This document shows positions 7,248 through 16,521 of a stretch of DNA of 64,000 bases, piece after piece (positions within the stretch are counted from its first letter, which is position 1; every line of letters begins with the position of its first letter). The notes under the pieces were generated by a model. That model was given only the letters and a program-made list of their open reading frames with translations. It was not told where the DNA came from and made no database searches. Both the position numbers and the translations under genes were made by a program. Source of the DNA: Bacteroidaceae bacterium (lineage in GTDB: Bacteria > Bacteroidota > Bacteroidia > Bacteroidales > Bacteroidaceae); the NCBI GenBank assembly GCA_024401225.1, contig JAKSLM010000004.1, positions 38,890 to 102,889 on the forward strand, read 5' to 3'.

Positions 7248-8555
7248 ATGAAATTTTCAAAGATATACATCTGCTGCATCGCTACACTCGTCGGACTTGC
7301 TTCTTGTCTTAGCGAGAATCCTTATGCGGCAAATTCAAACAACAATGGCAATCTGCGACTTGAGGTTGAGATTGTCCAGCCAGAGGCTACTACTCGTGCG
7401 GCTTCCGATATAGATACAAGAACATTCCCTGTAACAATTGTTGATAACAGCGGTAAAGTCGTAAAGGAATATTCTGCACAGTCAGAGGTTCCAACGCTTG
7501 TTCCTATGGAAGTGGGCAAGTATACGGTATCTGCCCATCAGCCAGGTGAGTTGCTGCAGAAGATGGATCATCCATATTATAAGGGAAGTAAAGATATTGA
7601 GATCCTCAAGGGGGTTACATCCGATGTGGATGTATTGTGTAAGATGGCTAATAGCTGTATTACAATCAACTATAGCGATGATTTTTTCGAGGCATTCGAT
7701 TCATGGACGGTTACCGTCAATGATGGAAGTGAAACTGCACTTTCTTTCTCAAGTCAGGATGGAGTAAAGTCTCAGTCTGTTTATTGGTTATTTAAGGATA
7801 ATGCGTCACTTCTTACTGTTAATTTCTCTGGTACGACAAAGGATGGTAATAAGATTTCTGCAACCAATTTCCTTGCAAAGAGTCAGGCAACAGAGAAGTA
7901 CGATGATGGTAACGAATGCTTCACAGGTGGTGATGCTGTGACCATCAATGTGTCTCCTGTAGAGTCAACAGAGGGTTACCTTGAGAGCATCAATATCACA
8001 GCCAGTGTTGTGTTCACAGAAACTAACGAGAATATTGATGTGGATGTTTGGGAGGGAACTCCTGGCGAGACACCTGGTGGCAATGAAGGTGGTGATAATA
8101 CTGGTGGTGATGACAATCCTTCTACAGATGATGCAATAACTCTTACATTGCCAGCTCCTATAAGCTATGCTATTATGGGTGCTGATGATGTAGACCAGTC
8201 GCTTGGAGATACTTACCTTGCTGCGGCAAAGGGTTTGAAGAGTATAAAGGTGTCTATAGAATCAACAAGTGATGATATGATTTCTTCCCTCTCAGATCTT
8301 TACGAGCAATATGGTGTTGATTTTATCACCGGTGCAGAGATTGTGGGCAACCAGGATGTAGTTCTGCTTTTTGAGGAGCTTGACCAGCCACTTTCTGTAC
8401 CAGCAGTTGGTGATAAAGATTATACATTCCCTATTGGTAATTTCTTTAGTTTGCTTCAGGTACTTGTCGGCGAGCATACATTCCATCTTACAGTAACAGA
8501 CATGGATGGAGTGCAGAAGTCAGGTGATGTGATAATCACAATCACAATGCCATAA
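7248..8555 (+). CDS. DUF4493-type lipoprotein 2 with Gly/Asp-rich linker
   Basis: 435 residues, lipobox Cys20 (G-L-A-S-C), and the motif T-T-R50-A after a strand N-L-R-L-E-V. The N-terminal DUF4493-like part runs to about residue 265 and includes P-Y-Y-K-G-S-K and a Cys near 130. A flexible linker rich in Gly, Asp and Thr (about 271-297) joins a separate C-terminal domain of about 138 residues, which I do not recognise and which is predicted to be all beta. The linker suggests that the last domain projects away from a base, as a tip or binding module would. It lies 22 bases before gene 3. Confidence 0.75.
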   Translation: MKFSKIYICCIATLVGLASCLSENPYAANSNNNGNLRLEVEIVQPEATTRAASDIDTRTFPVTIVDNSGKVVKEYSAQSEVPTLVPMEVGKYTVSAHQPGELLQKMDHPYYKGSKDIEILKGVTSDVDVLCKMANSCITINYSDDFFEAFDSWTVTVNDGSETALSFSSQDGVKSQSVYWLFKDNASLLTVNFSGTTKDGNKISATNFLAKSQATEKYDDGNECFTGGDAVTINVSPVESTEGYLESINITASVVFTETNENIDVDVWEGTPGETPGGNEGGDNTGGDDNPSTDDAITLTLPAPISYAIMGADDVDQSLGDTYLAAAKGLKSIKVSIESTSDDMISSLSDLYEQYGVDFITGAEIVGNQDVVLLFEELDQPLSVPAVGDKDYTFPIGNFFSLLQVLVGEHTFHLTVTDMDGVQKSGDVIITITMP

Positions 8556-8577
8556 TAAATATAATATAGTGGATAAA

Positions 8578-10374
8578 ATGAAAAAGATATATAGCATTCT
8601 TTCGGCGCTTATTATTGCCGTGTGTCTCATCGGATGTCAGAATGATGAGATTGCTAAGGAAACTGGTTATCTTAGTCTTAATGTCAAGACTTTGGTGACT
8701 GCCAATACCCGTGTAACAGCCGCACCAGCTGACTATGCTCCAAAGCAGATTTATGTTGAGATTCTTAATTCCAGCAGCGAGGTTGTAAAAAGCACTTCTG
8801 ACTTTGAGAATGATGCAGAGTGGAATGGCGCAAACATAAAGCTTGAACCAGGTACATACACTATCAATGCGCATTCAAACAACTGGGATGGTAGCCAGTC
8901 AGGTTTTAATACTCCATATTATTTTGGCAGTTCGAAGGTTACTATTGAAGCTAAAACTCGTAAGTCGGCCGATATCACTTGTACGCTTGCCAATGTGAAG
9001 GTGACAGTAAACTTCGACCAGAGTTTCCTTGACAACTTCAAGTCGGCTATAGCAAGTGTGAAATCGTCAGTTACCGGTGTCGAACCACTTAGTTTCACTA
9101 TGGGGCAGACTACAGCTTCAGGCTATTTCCCTGTAGGTGATTTGACTTCTGTTATAGAGGTTATCAATAAGTATGACGAGCAGCACACCCAAAGTGATGT
9201 AATCTCTGATGTAAAAGCACGTGACCACTATATATTTAATTATAAGGTGGCAGACTATGGCAGTATCGGTGGCATCACAGTCTCAGTCGATGAAAGTACA
9301 AAGACATATACTTACACATGGGAGATTGCGAAGAAGGCAAGCATTGTGCTTGAAACATACAATCCTGCTGTCACAAGTACTTCTGCCACATTGAAGGGTA
9401 AGGTTGCAGGTAAGGATAGCACATACGACGTTAAAAACCTTTCACTCCAGTGGAAGGCACAGAGTGCTGCGGACTGGACAACTTTGACAAATGATAAGCT
9501 GACTATTGATGCTGACGACAACATAAGCTATGAGCTTACTGGCCTCACAACTGGCGCTACTTATGTATTCCGTCTTATCTATCAGAATGGGGACGACCTT
9601 ATCAAGAGCACAGAGAAGGAATTCATTCCTACAGAGGCAGAACCACAAGAGCAGCTTTACAATGCTGGATTTGAAAATTGGTGGAATGATGGTAAGATTA
9701 CATACGCAAATGAGCAGGGTAAGTCTTACTGGTGTACAAGTAACAATGGTTCTGCAGGCGTTATGGGTGCTAAGTACAATGTTACTACAGGCATTACTGA
9801 TGGTGCTTTTAATGGTACATCAGCTCAACTAAAGTCGACAAAGGTCGTGATTGCATTTGCAGCAGCCAGCCTCTTTACTGGTGAATTTGATGGAATGATT
9901 GGTACTAGCGGTGCAAAGCTTACATGGGGTGTACCATTCCAGAGCCGTCCATCAGCTTTGAAGGGCTATATGAAATATGCTACTGGCGGAATTAACAATG
10001 GTACGCAGCCTAAAGACGTTGGTGCCCCAGCAAAGGGAGAAAATGATGAGTGCCAGATTTTCTGTGCCTTACTGACAGAGCAGCTAAAGGTTGCTAATGC
10101 TGCCAATAATGATGGCTATCAACTCAGTTATGATATTGACTGGCAGAATGATTCGCGTGTCATTGCTTATGGTCAGCTTACACAGAATACTGCTGATAGC
10201 GATTGGAAACAGTTTAACATCCCTTTGAAGTATTATTCGCTTACCACAAAGCCAAGCTATATGGTTATCGTTTGTTCTTCAAGTAAATGGGGTGACTACT
10301 TCTATGGTTCTACATCGGCTAAGTTGTTGCTTGATGACTTTGAATTTGAATATGGCGAGCGTATCGCAAAATAA
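8578..10374 (+). CDS. DUF4493 + FN3-like + PCMD lipoprotein
   Basis: 598 residues. Lipobox Cys20 (L-I-G-C) with Q-N-D-E after it; N-T-R45-V occupies the place of the conserved T-R site. A DUF4493 module occupies roughly 25-255 (P-Y-Y-F-G-S-S near 113), a fibronectin-III-like sandwich about 260-355 (A-T-L-K-G-K-V ... G-L-T-T-G-A-T-Y-V-F-R), and a PCMD domain about 360-598 (G-F-E-N-W-W, L-F-T-G-E-F, W-G-V-P-F-Q-S-R-P, closing L-L-L-D-D-F-E-F-E-Y). The ATG at 8578 is chosen over a GTG at 8569, since the signal peptide begins M-K-K-I. This fusion shows directly that DUF4493 and PCMD modules act in one system. The ligand is unknown. Confidence 0.8.
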   Translation: MKKIYSILSALIIAVCLIGCQNDEIAKETGYLSLNVKTLVTANTRVTAAPADYAPKQIYVEILNSSSEVVKSTSDFENDAEWNGANIKLEPGTYTINAHSNNWDGSQSGFNTPYYFGSSKVTIEAKTRKSADITCTLANVKVTVNFDQSFLDNFKSAIASVKSSVTGVEPLSFTMGQTTASGYFPVGDLTSVIEVINKYDEQHTQSDVISDVKARDHYIFNYKVADYGSIGGITVSVDESTKTYTYTWEIAKKASIVLETYNPAVTSTSATLKGKVAGKDSTYDVKNLSLQWKAQSAADWTTLTNDKLTIDADDNISYELTGLTTGATYVFRLIYQNGDDLIKSTEKEFIPTEAEPQEQLYNAGFENWWNDGKITYANEQGKSYWCTSNNGSAGVMGAKYNVTTGITDGAFNGTSAQLKSTKVVIAFAAASLFTGEFDGMIGTSGAKLTWGVPFQSRPSALKGYMKYATGGINNGTQPKDVGAPAKGENDECQIFCALLTEQLKVANAANNDGYQLSYDIDWQNDSRVIAYGQLTQNTADSDWKQFNIPLKYYSLTTKPSYMVIVCSSSKWGDYFYGSTSAKLLLDDFEFEYGERIAK

Positions 10375-10386
10375 TCATCTTTTCTG

Positions 10387-11481
10387 ATGAAACTTTTATC
10401 ATACAAAAAAGCGCTGTTGAGCATCGTGCTCTTCGCTACAGCTTCCTTCGCACAGGCTCAGAGTGTAGTCGTTCCGGTGACTGTACCTGACTCTGTGGTG
10501 AAGAAGGTTGTGCAGGATCATGTGATAAAGGTGCTGAACGGCAGCGTTACCCCGGCTAAAAGCGAGAGTGTTGGTAAGGCACCTGCTGCAAAAAAGGTCG
10601 AGGAACCAGCAAAGCCGACAACGAAGACTACGGTTGTGACTTCCGGTCAGACTGTAGTGGTCAATGATACCATACGTAAGCATACGGTGGTTGAAGAGGT
10701 TGACACTATCCGAAAGGTTGTGGTTGTGGAACAGCAGATTCCTCAGTATGTCGCCGTTTCGGGTATGGTGAATCAGGCTCCGGAGATTGCATTGATTCGT
10801 GGACGTCACATAGAACGTGTGAACCGCGATGAACTTAAGGCGACGTTCATTCCAAAGAAGATATGGATGTGCGGTGGTGCTATCTCATATAATGAATGGG
10901 ATACGGAAAATAACAACCTGCTTATCCTCAAGAACCTTGATTGGAAGGGGCACGTGTTCAGCGTAAATCCATACGTTGGTTATGCATTCAAGAACAACCT
11001 TGTGGTAGGTGCTCGATTCAATTATAATCGTGCCTATCTTAACATGGGTAACCTTGATGTCAACCTCGGTGAGGATCTTAACATCAATCTCGACCACCTT
11101 TATTATCTTGAGCATACATTTGAAGGAGGTATATTCCTGCGCAACTATATGCCTATAGGTCGTAGCAAGGTGTTTGGTTTCTTCAGCGAGTACCGTCTCA
11201 ACTATGGACGTACCACAGGTAAGAACTCAACAGGAACGGGTGCTGACCTTGATGCTTCGTACGATCGCATCAACTATGTTCAGCTTGGCTTTACACCAGG
11301 TGTGTCTGTGTTTATCACAAACTTTGCAGCAGCCGAGGTCTCTGTTGATGCTATGGGTTTGAAGTACAGATGGGGTTCTCAGCAGACCAACCGAATCGAG
11401 GAGGGCTCAACAAAGTCGGGTTCTGCCAACTTTAAGATTAACTTGTTCAGTATCAATTTTGGTCTGACACTTTACTTATGA
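10387..11481 (+). CDS. Putative outer-membrane beta-barrel protein
   Basis: 364 residues with a signal peptidase I signal (cleavage near A-Q-A-Q24). Residues 25-150 form a low-complexity periplasmic-type stretch rich in Val, Lys and Thr with repeated V-V-V patterns and D-T-I-R-K. From about 155 onward the sequence alternates hydrophobic and polar residues in amphipathic strands with aromatic girdle residues, and ends F-G-L-T-L-Y-L, as outer-membrane barrels do. I do not recognise a named family. It is the only non-lipoprotein in the ten-gene operon, so it could anchor or export its neighbours. Its stop overlaps the next start by 4 bases (ATGA). No OmpA-like peptidoglycan domain is present. 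Confidence 0.6.
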   Translation: MKLLSYKKALLSIVLFATASFAQAQSVVVPVTVPDSVVKKVVQDHVIKVLNGSVTPAKSESVGKAPAAKKVEEPAKPTTKTTVVTSGQTVVVNDTIRKHTVVEEVDTIRKVVVVEQQIPQYVAVSGMVNQAPEIALIRGRHIERVNRDELKATFIPKKIWMCGGAISYNEWDTENNNLLILKNLDWKGHVFSVNPYVGYAFKNNLVVGARFNYNRAYLNMGNLDVNLGEDLNINLDHLYYLEHTFEGGIFLRNYMPIGRSKVFGFFSEYRLNYGRTTGKNSTGTGADLDASYDRINYVQLGFTPGVSVFITNFAAAEVSVDAMGLKYRWGSQQTNRIEEGSTKSGSANFKINLFSINFGLTLYL

Positions 11482-13151
11482 TTATAAAGCTTCGTAACAT
11501 ATTATCCATCCTTGTTGCATCAGCCATGGTGTGCGCTTGTGCTATTCCCGACGATATTCCTTATCCTATCGTAGAGGGCATCATTTCTGCCTTCGAGGTG
11601 GAAGGCCAGTGTGCAGCGCCTAATACCGGCAAGACATCTGCTGATATTGACAAGGCAAACAATACGGTGTCTCTCTATGTGAGCGATACTGTCGACTTGG
11701 CAAAGCTTAGGATTACACGCTTTGAGGTGAGCAACAATGCTACTATCATTCCTGATAGCAATGCGGTTCTCTATCATGGACAGTTCCCAAGCGCAGGCTT
11801 CGTTAATTCGCAGTCAAACAACACAAGGGTGAACTTCACAAATCCTGTCAACTTTACTCTCCGCACATACCAGGACTATACATGGACTGTAAATGTGCAG
11901 CAGATTATGGAGCGTGAGGTTGAGGTGGACAATCAAGTCGGTCGTGCAGTCATTGATCCTGTCAACCGTAATGTCATCATCTATGTAAACAAAAGCCAGA
12001 GCCTTCGCCGCCTGCATGTCACTAAGTTCACGCTTGGAGGTGAACATGGCAAGGTGTCGCCTGATCCTACAGAATACGACACGTACGACTTCTATGAGCC
12101 TCAGACCTTCTACGTAACCAACGGATGGTCGGAGATATCGCAGAAGTGGACAGTCTTTGTTTATCAGACAGAGGCAGAGGTTGTCACTACAGCAGAAGTG
12201 TTTGCTCGTACAGTAAGTGCTACGGTAAGTGGCAACAAGCCAAATGGAAGGATTCCTACCGTCCAGTACAAGCAAGCTTCGAGCAACAAGTGGATTGACG
12301 TACCAGGTACCAACGTATCTACTTCATCCACATCGTATACTGCTGAGATCCTTGGTTTGAAGGCAAACACAAAGTATGTGTGCCGTACTGTGGTTGATGA
12401 TAAGTATACTGACGAACTGACATTCCAGACTACATCTGCCCAGCAACTTGAGAATGCCAGCCTTGATGAATGGCACCAGAATGGCAAGCTCTACAACCCA
12501 TGGTCTAACTATGGTCAGTCGTATTGGGATACAGGAAACGCTGGCGCAGCAACGGTAGGTCAAAGCAATACTACTCCTACCGACGATACAAGCACAGGAA
12601 CTGGATTTGCTGCTAATCTCCAGTCGAAGTTCATCGTGATCAAGTTTGCTGCAGGCAACATATTTACTGGTACATACATCAAGACTGATGGAACCAATGG
12701 TATCCTTGGCTTCGGACGCCCATTCACATCGTTCCCTACCAAGATGACATTTGACTATAAGTATCACACATCTACCATCAATAGATGTGCGGATGATGAC
12801 TATGCTTATCTGAAGGGACGTCCAGACTCATGCCAGATATACATAGCCCTTGCTGATTGGGATGAAGTGGAGTACGAAGGCGTGAAATATCCATACCTTA
12901 TCCGTACCCGTCCTACCGAACGCCATCTGTTCGACCCTAACGACAGTCACATCATCGCCTATGCACAGCTCACCAAGGGTGAGGATGTGAGGGATTGGAC
13001 CAAGGCAGAACTTACGCTCGATTATAAAGTAAAGAACCGTCAGCCAAAGTGGATTCTCGTGGTTGCTTCTGCAAGCAAGTACGGCGACTTCTTCACAGGT
13101 GGAGATGAATCCCTTCTCAAGGTCGACAACTTCAACTTAGTATACGAATGA
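11478..13151 (+). CDS. PCMD-domain lipoprotein
   Basis: 557 residues, with a probable lipobox at Cys21 (V-C-A-C) followed by A-I-P-D-D. Residues 30-235 hold two related beta modules, each with a strand pair of the type N-T-V-S-L-Y-V-S ... L-A-K-L-R-I-T-R-F and N-V-I-I-Y-V-N-K ... L-R-R-L-H-V-T-K-F. A short FN3-like domain follows at about 236-325, then PCMD at about 330-557 (L-D-E-W-H-Q-N-G, I-F-T-G-T-Y, F-G-R-P-F, closing L-L-K-V-D-N-F-N-L-V-Y). Unlike its neighbours it has no DUF4493 module and no clear T-R site, so it may be a cell-anchored partner rather than a polymerising subunit. It is coupled at both ends by ATGA overlaps. Confidence 0.8.
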   Translation: MIIKLRNILSILVASAMVCACAIPDDIPYPIVEGIISAFEVEGQCAAPNTGKTSADIDKANNTVSLYVSDTVDLAKLRITRFEVSNNATIIPDSNAVLYHGQFPSAGFVNSQSNNTRVNFTNPVNFTLRTYQDYTWTVNVQQIMEREVEVDNQVGRAVIDPVNRNVIIYVNKSQSLRRLHVTKFTLGGEHGKVSPDPTEYDTYDFYEPQTFYVTNGWSEISQKWTVFVYQTEAEVVTTAEVFARTVSATVSGNKPNGRIPTVQYKQASSNKWIDVPGTNVSTSSTSYTAEILGLKANTKYVCRTVVDDKYTDELTFQTTSAQQLENASLDEWHQNGKLYNPWSNYGQSYWDTGNAGAATVGQSNTTPTDDTSTGTGFAANLQSKFIVIKFAAGNIFTGTYIKTDGTNGILGFGRPFTSFPTKMTFDYKYHTSTINRCADDDYAYLKGRPDSCQIYIALADWDEVEYEGVKYPYLIRTRPTERHLFDPNDSHIIAYAQLTKGEDVRDWTKAELTLDYKVKNRQPKWILVVASASKYGDFFTGGDESLLKVDNFNLVYE

Positions 13152-14974
13152 AACAAATCTCACGCATATTGACATCCTTGTTCGCTTTCTTTGTGTGCAT
13201 CCTGCTTTCAGGCTGTTTCACAAAGGAGGAAGACCTTGTTGTGTCAAATGGTAACACGGGATTAAGACTGACGCTGGGAAATGTTTCTACCGATGTTGTG
13301 ACACGACTTGCACCAAATGAATGTGATAAGCCTTCTTCTTCTCAGTTCAAGGTCAACGTTCATGATGATACAAGGAATAGAACGCTTTACAATGATAATT
13401 TCTCAACTTCAGTCATACCTGCTCCTCCTGGCAATTATACCATAACTGCCACATGCGGTCAGAATCCAGACATTTCGATCGATGCACCTTATTATATAGG
13501 TACAGCAACAGCAACTATAGGGGCGGAGGATACGGAGGCAACAGATGTCAACGTTACTTGTAAAGTAGGTAATGCTCTTGTATCGGTGAAGTTCGGAAAG
13601 GATGAAGAGGAGAAGAATCGCCTTGATCATTTCTACTCGGATTATAAGGTGCGAGTATCTATTGGTGATTTGTCGATGGATATTGAGAAAAGCAGGTCTA
13701 CAGAAAGTGTCTACTTCAAGGCTGGCAGCAGTATCTCTTTGACGTTTATCGGGAAACTGCAGGATGGTAAGGAAGTGGAGTACCCACTCACAAGTGAAAG
13801 CATTCCCGCAGTCTTTAATGCTGCCGATCATGCTATCATCACTATCTCACCTGCTCCAACAGAATATCCGCTTCATGTTGACATCACGGAGGTTGAACTC
13901 GCTGAGGCTACGCTTGAGGAGACCATCCCTCTTTCATGGCTTCCTGTACCAAAAGCAACGGCAGAGCATCAGTATGATAGCAATGGTGACCTTGTAGGTA
14001 CAAATGTCACATTCTCTAATTCTTATCCAGGTATGGAGTGGAAGACGATTGTCACAAATGCAAGTGGAGTAGAGGTCCGCTCTGCTCAAGGTACGGGTGA
14101 GCTTATGTCTGAGTATGCATCTCAGGAATGGCCATACCTGCCTGTAGGCAGCTATACCGCAACATATTATCTCGTGAATGGCGACAAGTTGCAGAAGGTA
14201 AGCAGCCGTGAGTTTTCAGTTTCTGCTCCAGATAAACTGAAACTGACACTCAATGGAGGATACACTTCGTATAGTAAGTATCAGGCTGGTGATATCTCGG
14301 CTGCCAATGCGTGCAATGCTACTACCATCTATGCGCCAACTGCATTCCTTTCTGTATCGAACACTATCCTTAATAATAGCAAATATGCCTCGCTTAAATG
14401 CAATTATTCTGCAAAGGTAGGTGACAGCGCGCATGGCGCTACACAGGCTCTAAATTCCAATACGTGTACGTGGAGCGACGTTACAAACCTGACACCACGA
14501 TCTGCAGACTATGTGTTCTCTGCAACAGCATCGTTCGATGGAGCTACGGTAACAGCTTCTAAGGATGGATTTTACATCACAGGCCTTCCTGTTTATTATA
14601 AACCTCCGAAGAAAGAACACGGATGGAAATTCATTTCAGGAGGTAATTGCAGTTTTGAAAGCAATTATATGAAGTTGGCAACCACCGTTACCCCTACTCC
14701 TAAAGCACAGTCCCCTGAGTATTATTGCCCGGATGACATGAACATAAAGGTATATACAAGATGTACGCAAAATACAGGAGTCTTTAATTATACATATACT
14801 ATAACTTTTTCTGGATCAGGCAATACCGCAAAGAATACTACTAGTAAAAGTGAGAAAACCTTCAATAATGATGGTGTGTTCAAGTCTCCAAGCGATCACA
14901 TGATTACTGAATACTCATACATTGCAGCAGGTAACTATTTGGAAATTTTTGAATTAAATATTGAATATCGTTAA
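13148..14974 (+). CDS. DUF4493-type lipoprotein 4, large (candidate tip protein)
   Basis: 608 residues. Lipobox Cys23 (L-S-G-C), strand L-R-L-T-L-G, then V-T-R53-L. The N-terminal 250 residues follow the DUF4493 pattern, including G-N-Y-T-I-T-A-T and P-Y-Y-I-G, with a Cys-containing strand near 138. The remaining 350 residues are two or three further beta domains without recognised family, ending in an amphipathic strand. Twice the size of the single-domain members and carrying an extra C-terminal region, it resembles the tip or adhesin subunit of a pilus operon by layout only. It starts within the preceding stop (ATGA) and ends sharing one base with the next start. Confidence 0.72.
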   Translation: MKQISRILTSLFAFFVCILLSGCFTKEEDLVVSNGNTGLRLTLGNVSTDVVTRLAPNECDKPSSSQFKVNVHDDTRNRTLYNDNFSTSVIPAPPGNYTITATCGQNPDISIDAPYYIGTATATIGAEDTEATDVNVTCKVGNALVSVKFGKDEEEKNRLDHFYSDYKVRVSIGDLSMDIEKSRSTESVYFKAGSSISLTFIGKLQDGKEVEYPLTSESIPAVFNAADHAIITISPAPTEYPLHVDITEVELAEATLEETIPLSWLPVPKATAEHQYDSNGDLVGTNVTFSNSYPGMEWKTIVTNASGVEVRSAQGTGELMSEYASQEWPYLPVGSYTATYYLVNGDKLQKVSSREFSVSAPDKLKLTLNGGYTSYSKYQAGDISAANACNATTIYAPTAFLSVSNTILNNSKYASLKCNYSAKVGDSAHGATQALNSNTCTWSDVTNLTPRSADYVFSATASFDGATVTASKDGFYITGLPVYYKPPKKEHGWKFISGGNCSFESNYMKLATTVTPTPKAQSPEYYCPDDMNIKVYTRCTQNTGVFNYTYTITFSGSGNTAKNTTSKSEKTFNNDGVFKSPSDHMITEYSYIAAGNYLEIFELNIEYR

Positions 14975-15693
14975 TGAGGCTCATATCCTACATATTACTC
15001 ACACTCCTCTGCCTCACAGCATGTCAGAGCGAAGATGAACTGCCAGCACATATGGCAGAGCTTTGTCTTACGCTCGAACAGGCAGGTCGACCTGCTGTGT
15101 CCACACGTGCTGTATCGCCAAACCTTGCTGTGACCATCAAGAATAGCGAAGGCACAGAAGTTAGGCATTATGATGCAGGGGCGACTGTGGATGATAAGAT
15201 AGTTCTTGATGAGGGCACATACACCATTGTTGCCTATTCGGACAATCAGACCAACTGGCAGGAAGCTAATGGCGGTAAAGGTGCACCATGTTACTATGCA
15301 GAGACTTCCGTGACTCTCAATGCGGATGAGATAAACTACGTAACCATGCAAGTGCCGCTTACCAACTATGCGGTAACGCTTACATTGCCAGATATGTTTG
15401 ATACGCTCTTCACCTCCTATACCTTCACCCTCACCAGTGGTTTACGCACGTGCGAAATAAAACAAGGTGAAAAAGCATATTTCTCTGTGGCTGATGGGGG
15501 ATTCACTTATGCCTTTAAGGCTACCAACAATGACGGGGTAGAGCACTCTGCTTCGGCAATCCTTATGCCTGACGTTGAGGCAGGCAAACTCTATAACATG
15601 AAGTATAGTTATGCGTCGGCATCCAATAGTGGAGGTATAGATATCGAGATTAAGGACGATATGGAACCAGAAAACGGCGACATCGAACTATAG
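14974..15693 (+). CDS. DUF4493-type lipoprotein 5
   Basis: 239 residues. The lipobox is at Cys17 (L-T-A-C) followed by Q-S-E-D-E, then strand L-C-L-T-L-E and S-T-R45-A. The mature domain shows L-A-V-T-I-K-N, G-T-Y-T-I-V-A-Y-S-D-N, C-Y-Y-A-E-T-S and a strand N-Y-A-V-T-L-T-L-P before a final beta region. It is a compact single-domain member. The ATG at 14974 overlaps the previous TAA by one base (TAATG), so translation is probably coupled. Role unknown; predicted surface subunit of the array. Confidence 0.76.
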   Translation: MRLISYILLTLLCLTACQSEDELPAHMAELCLTLEQAGRPAVSTRAVSPNLAVTIKNSEGTEVRHYDAGATVDDKIVLDEGTYTIVAYSDNQTNWQEANGGKGAPCYYAETSVTLNADEINYVTMQVPLTNYAVTLTLPDMFDTLFTSYTFTLTSGLRTCEIKQGEKAYFSVADGGFTYAFKATNNDGVEHSASAILMPDVEAGKLYNMKYSYASASNSGGIDIEIKDDMEPENGDIEL

Positions 15694-15722
15694 CAACAAA
15701 CCGTAAACGAAACTACAATAGC

Positions 15723-16505
15723 ATGCATAGAAGCATCATATACATATTAACCATCGGACTTTGTTTCCTCTTGCACTCTTGCGTAAGTGAGACGTGGGAG
15801 AGGGAGACGGAAGTACAGGAACCTACAGAGGAGCAGGAGGCAAATGCAGTAGGCAAGCTCGACCTTACCCTCTCGTCGGGGGCTGCTACTCGTGTTACGT
15901 CCACCCTTTCGGCCGAGGAAGCTGGTAAGTTCCTTGTTACTCTGTATAAGGGATCGGACATCTACCGTGCTACTACCCAGCTGAAGGATCTTGATAAGAA
16001 CCTTCCTGCGGGATATGGATATAGTCTTGTGGCAGAAAACTGTACGGAATCCGATGCCGAAACAGTCAATGATGGTTGGGGACAGAAGCGCTTTGCAGGC
16101 CAGTCATCACAGTTTGCCATCAAGGCAGGCGAGACGACCAAGGTCAATGTGTCTTGTTCCGTAGTAAATGCTGGACTGTCAATCAATTTTGATGAATCGG
16201 TAACCGCATCGTACGACTCATATACATTTACTGTGACCGATGGTTCCCGAACCATTGAGTTCAATTCGGCTACGGCAGGCAAAGTGGCTTATTTCAATGT
16301 GCCTGCAGATGGCAAAAAGACTATCAACTATCGTGTCGTTGCTGGCACGGATGTGGATAAGTCTGGTACTATCGACCTCGGTAAGGCTGTACTTAAGAAT
16401 TTCAATATCACGCTCCCTAACAGCGGAACTATTGGCATTGAGATTACATACGACGACACGATGGATGTCGTGGTGGAAGAAATAATAATAGACGAACAAT
16501 TATAA
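15723..16505 (+). CDS. DUF4493-type lipoprotein 6
   Basis: 260 residues. Lipobox Cys20 (L-L-H-S-C). The segment between Cys and the T-R site is longer and very acidic (several Glu runs, residues 23-41) before the strand G-K-L-D-L-T-L and A-T-R57-V. The DUF4493 core carries L-P-A-G-Y-G-Y-S-L-V-A-E, R-F-A-G-Q-S-S and a Cys-x-V-x-N-A-G strand near 143. It ends in an acidic tail (V-V-E-E-I-I-I-D-E). The acidic tether would suit a surface-exposure signal. It lies 29 bases after the previous gene and 16 before the next. Confidence 0.75.
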   Translation: MHRSIIYILTIGLCFLLHSCVSETWERETEVQEPTEEQEANAVGKLDLTLSSGAATRVTSTLSAEEAGKFLVTLYKGSDIYRATTQLKDLDKNLPAGYGYSLVAENCTESDAETVNDGWGQKRFAGQSSQFAIKAGETTKVNVSCSVVNAGLSINFDESVTASYDSYTFTVTDGSRTIEFNSATAGKVAYFNVPADGKKTINYRVVAGTDVDKSGTIDLGKAVLKNFNITLPNSGTIGIEITYDDTMDVVVEEIIIDEQL

Positions 16506-16521
16506 CACAATTTTTACAACA

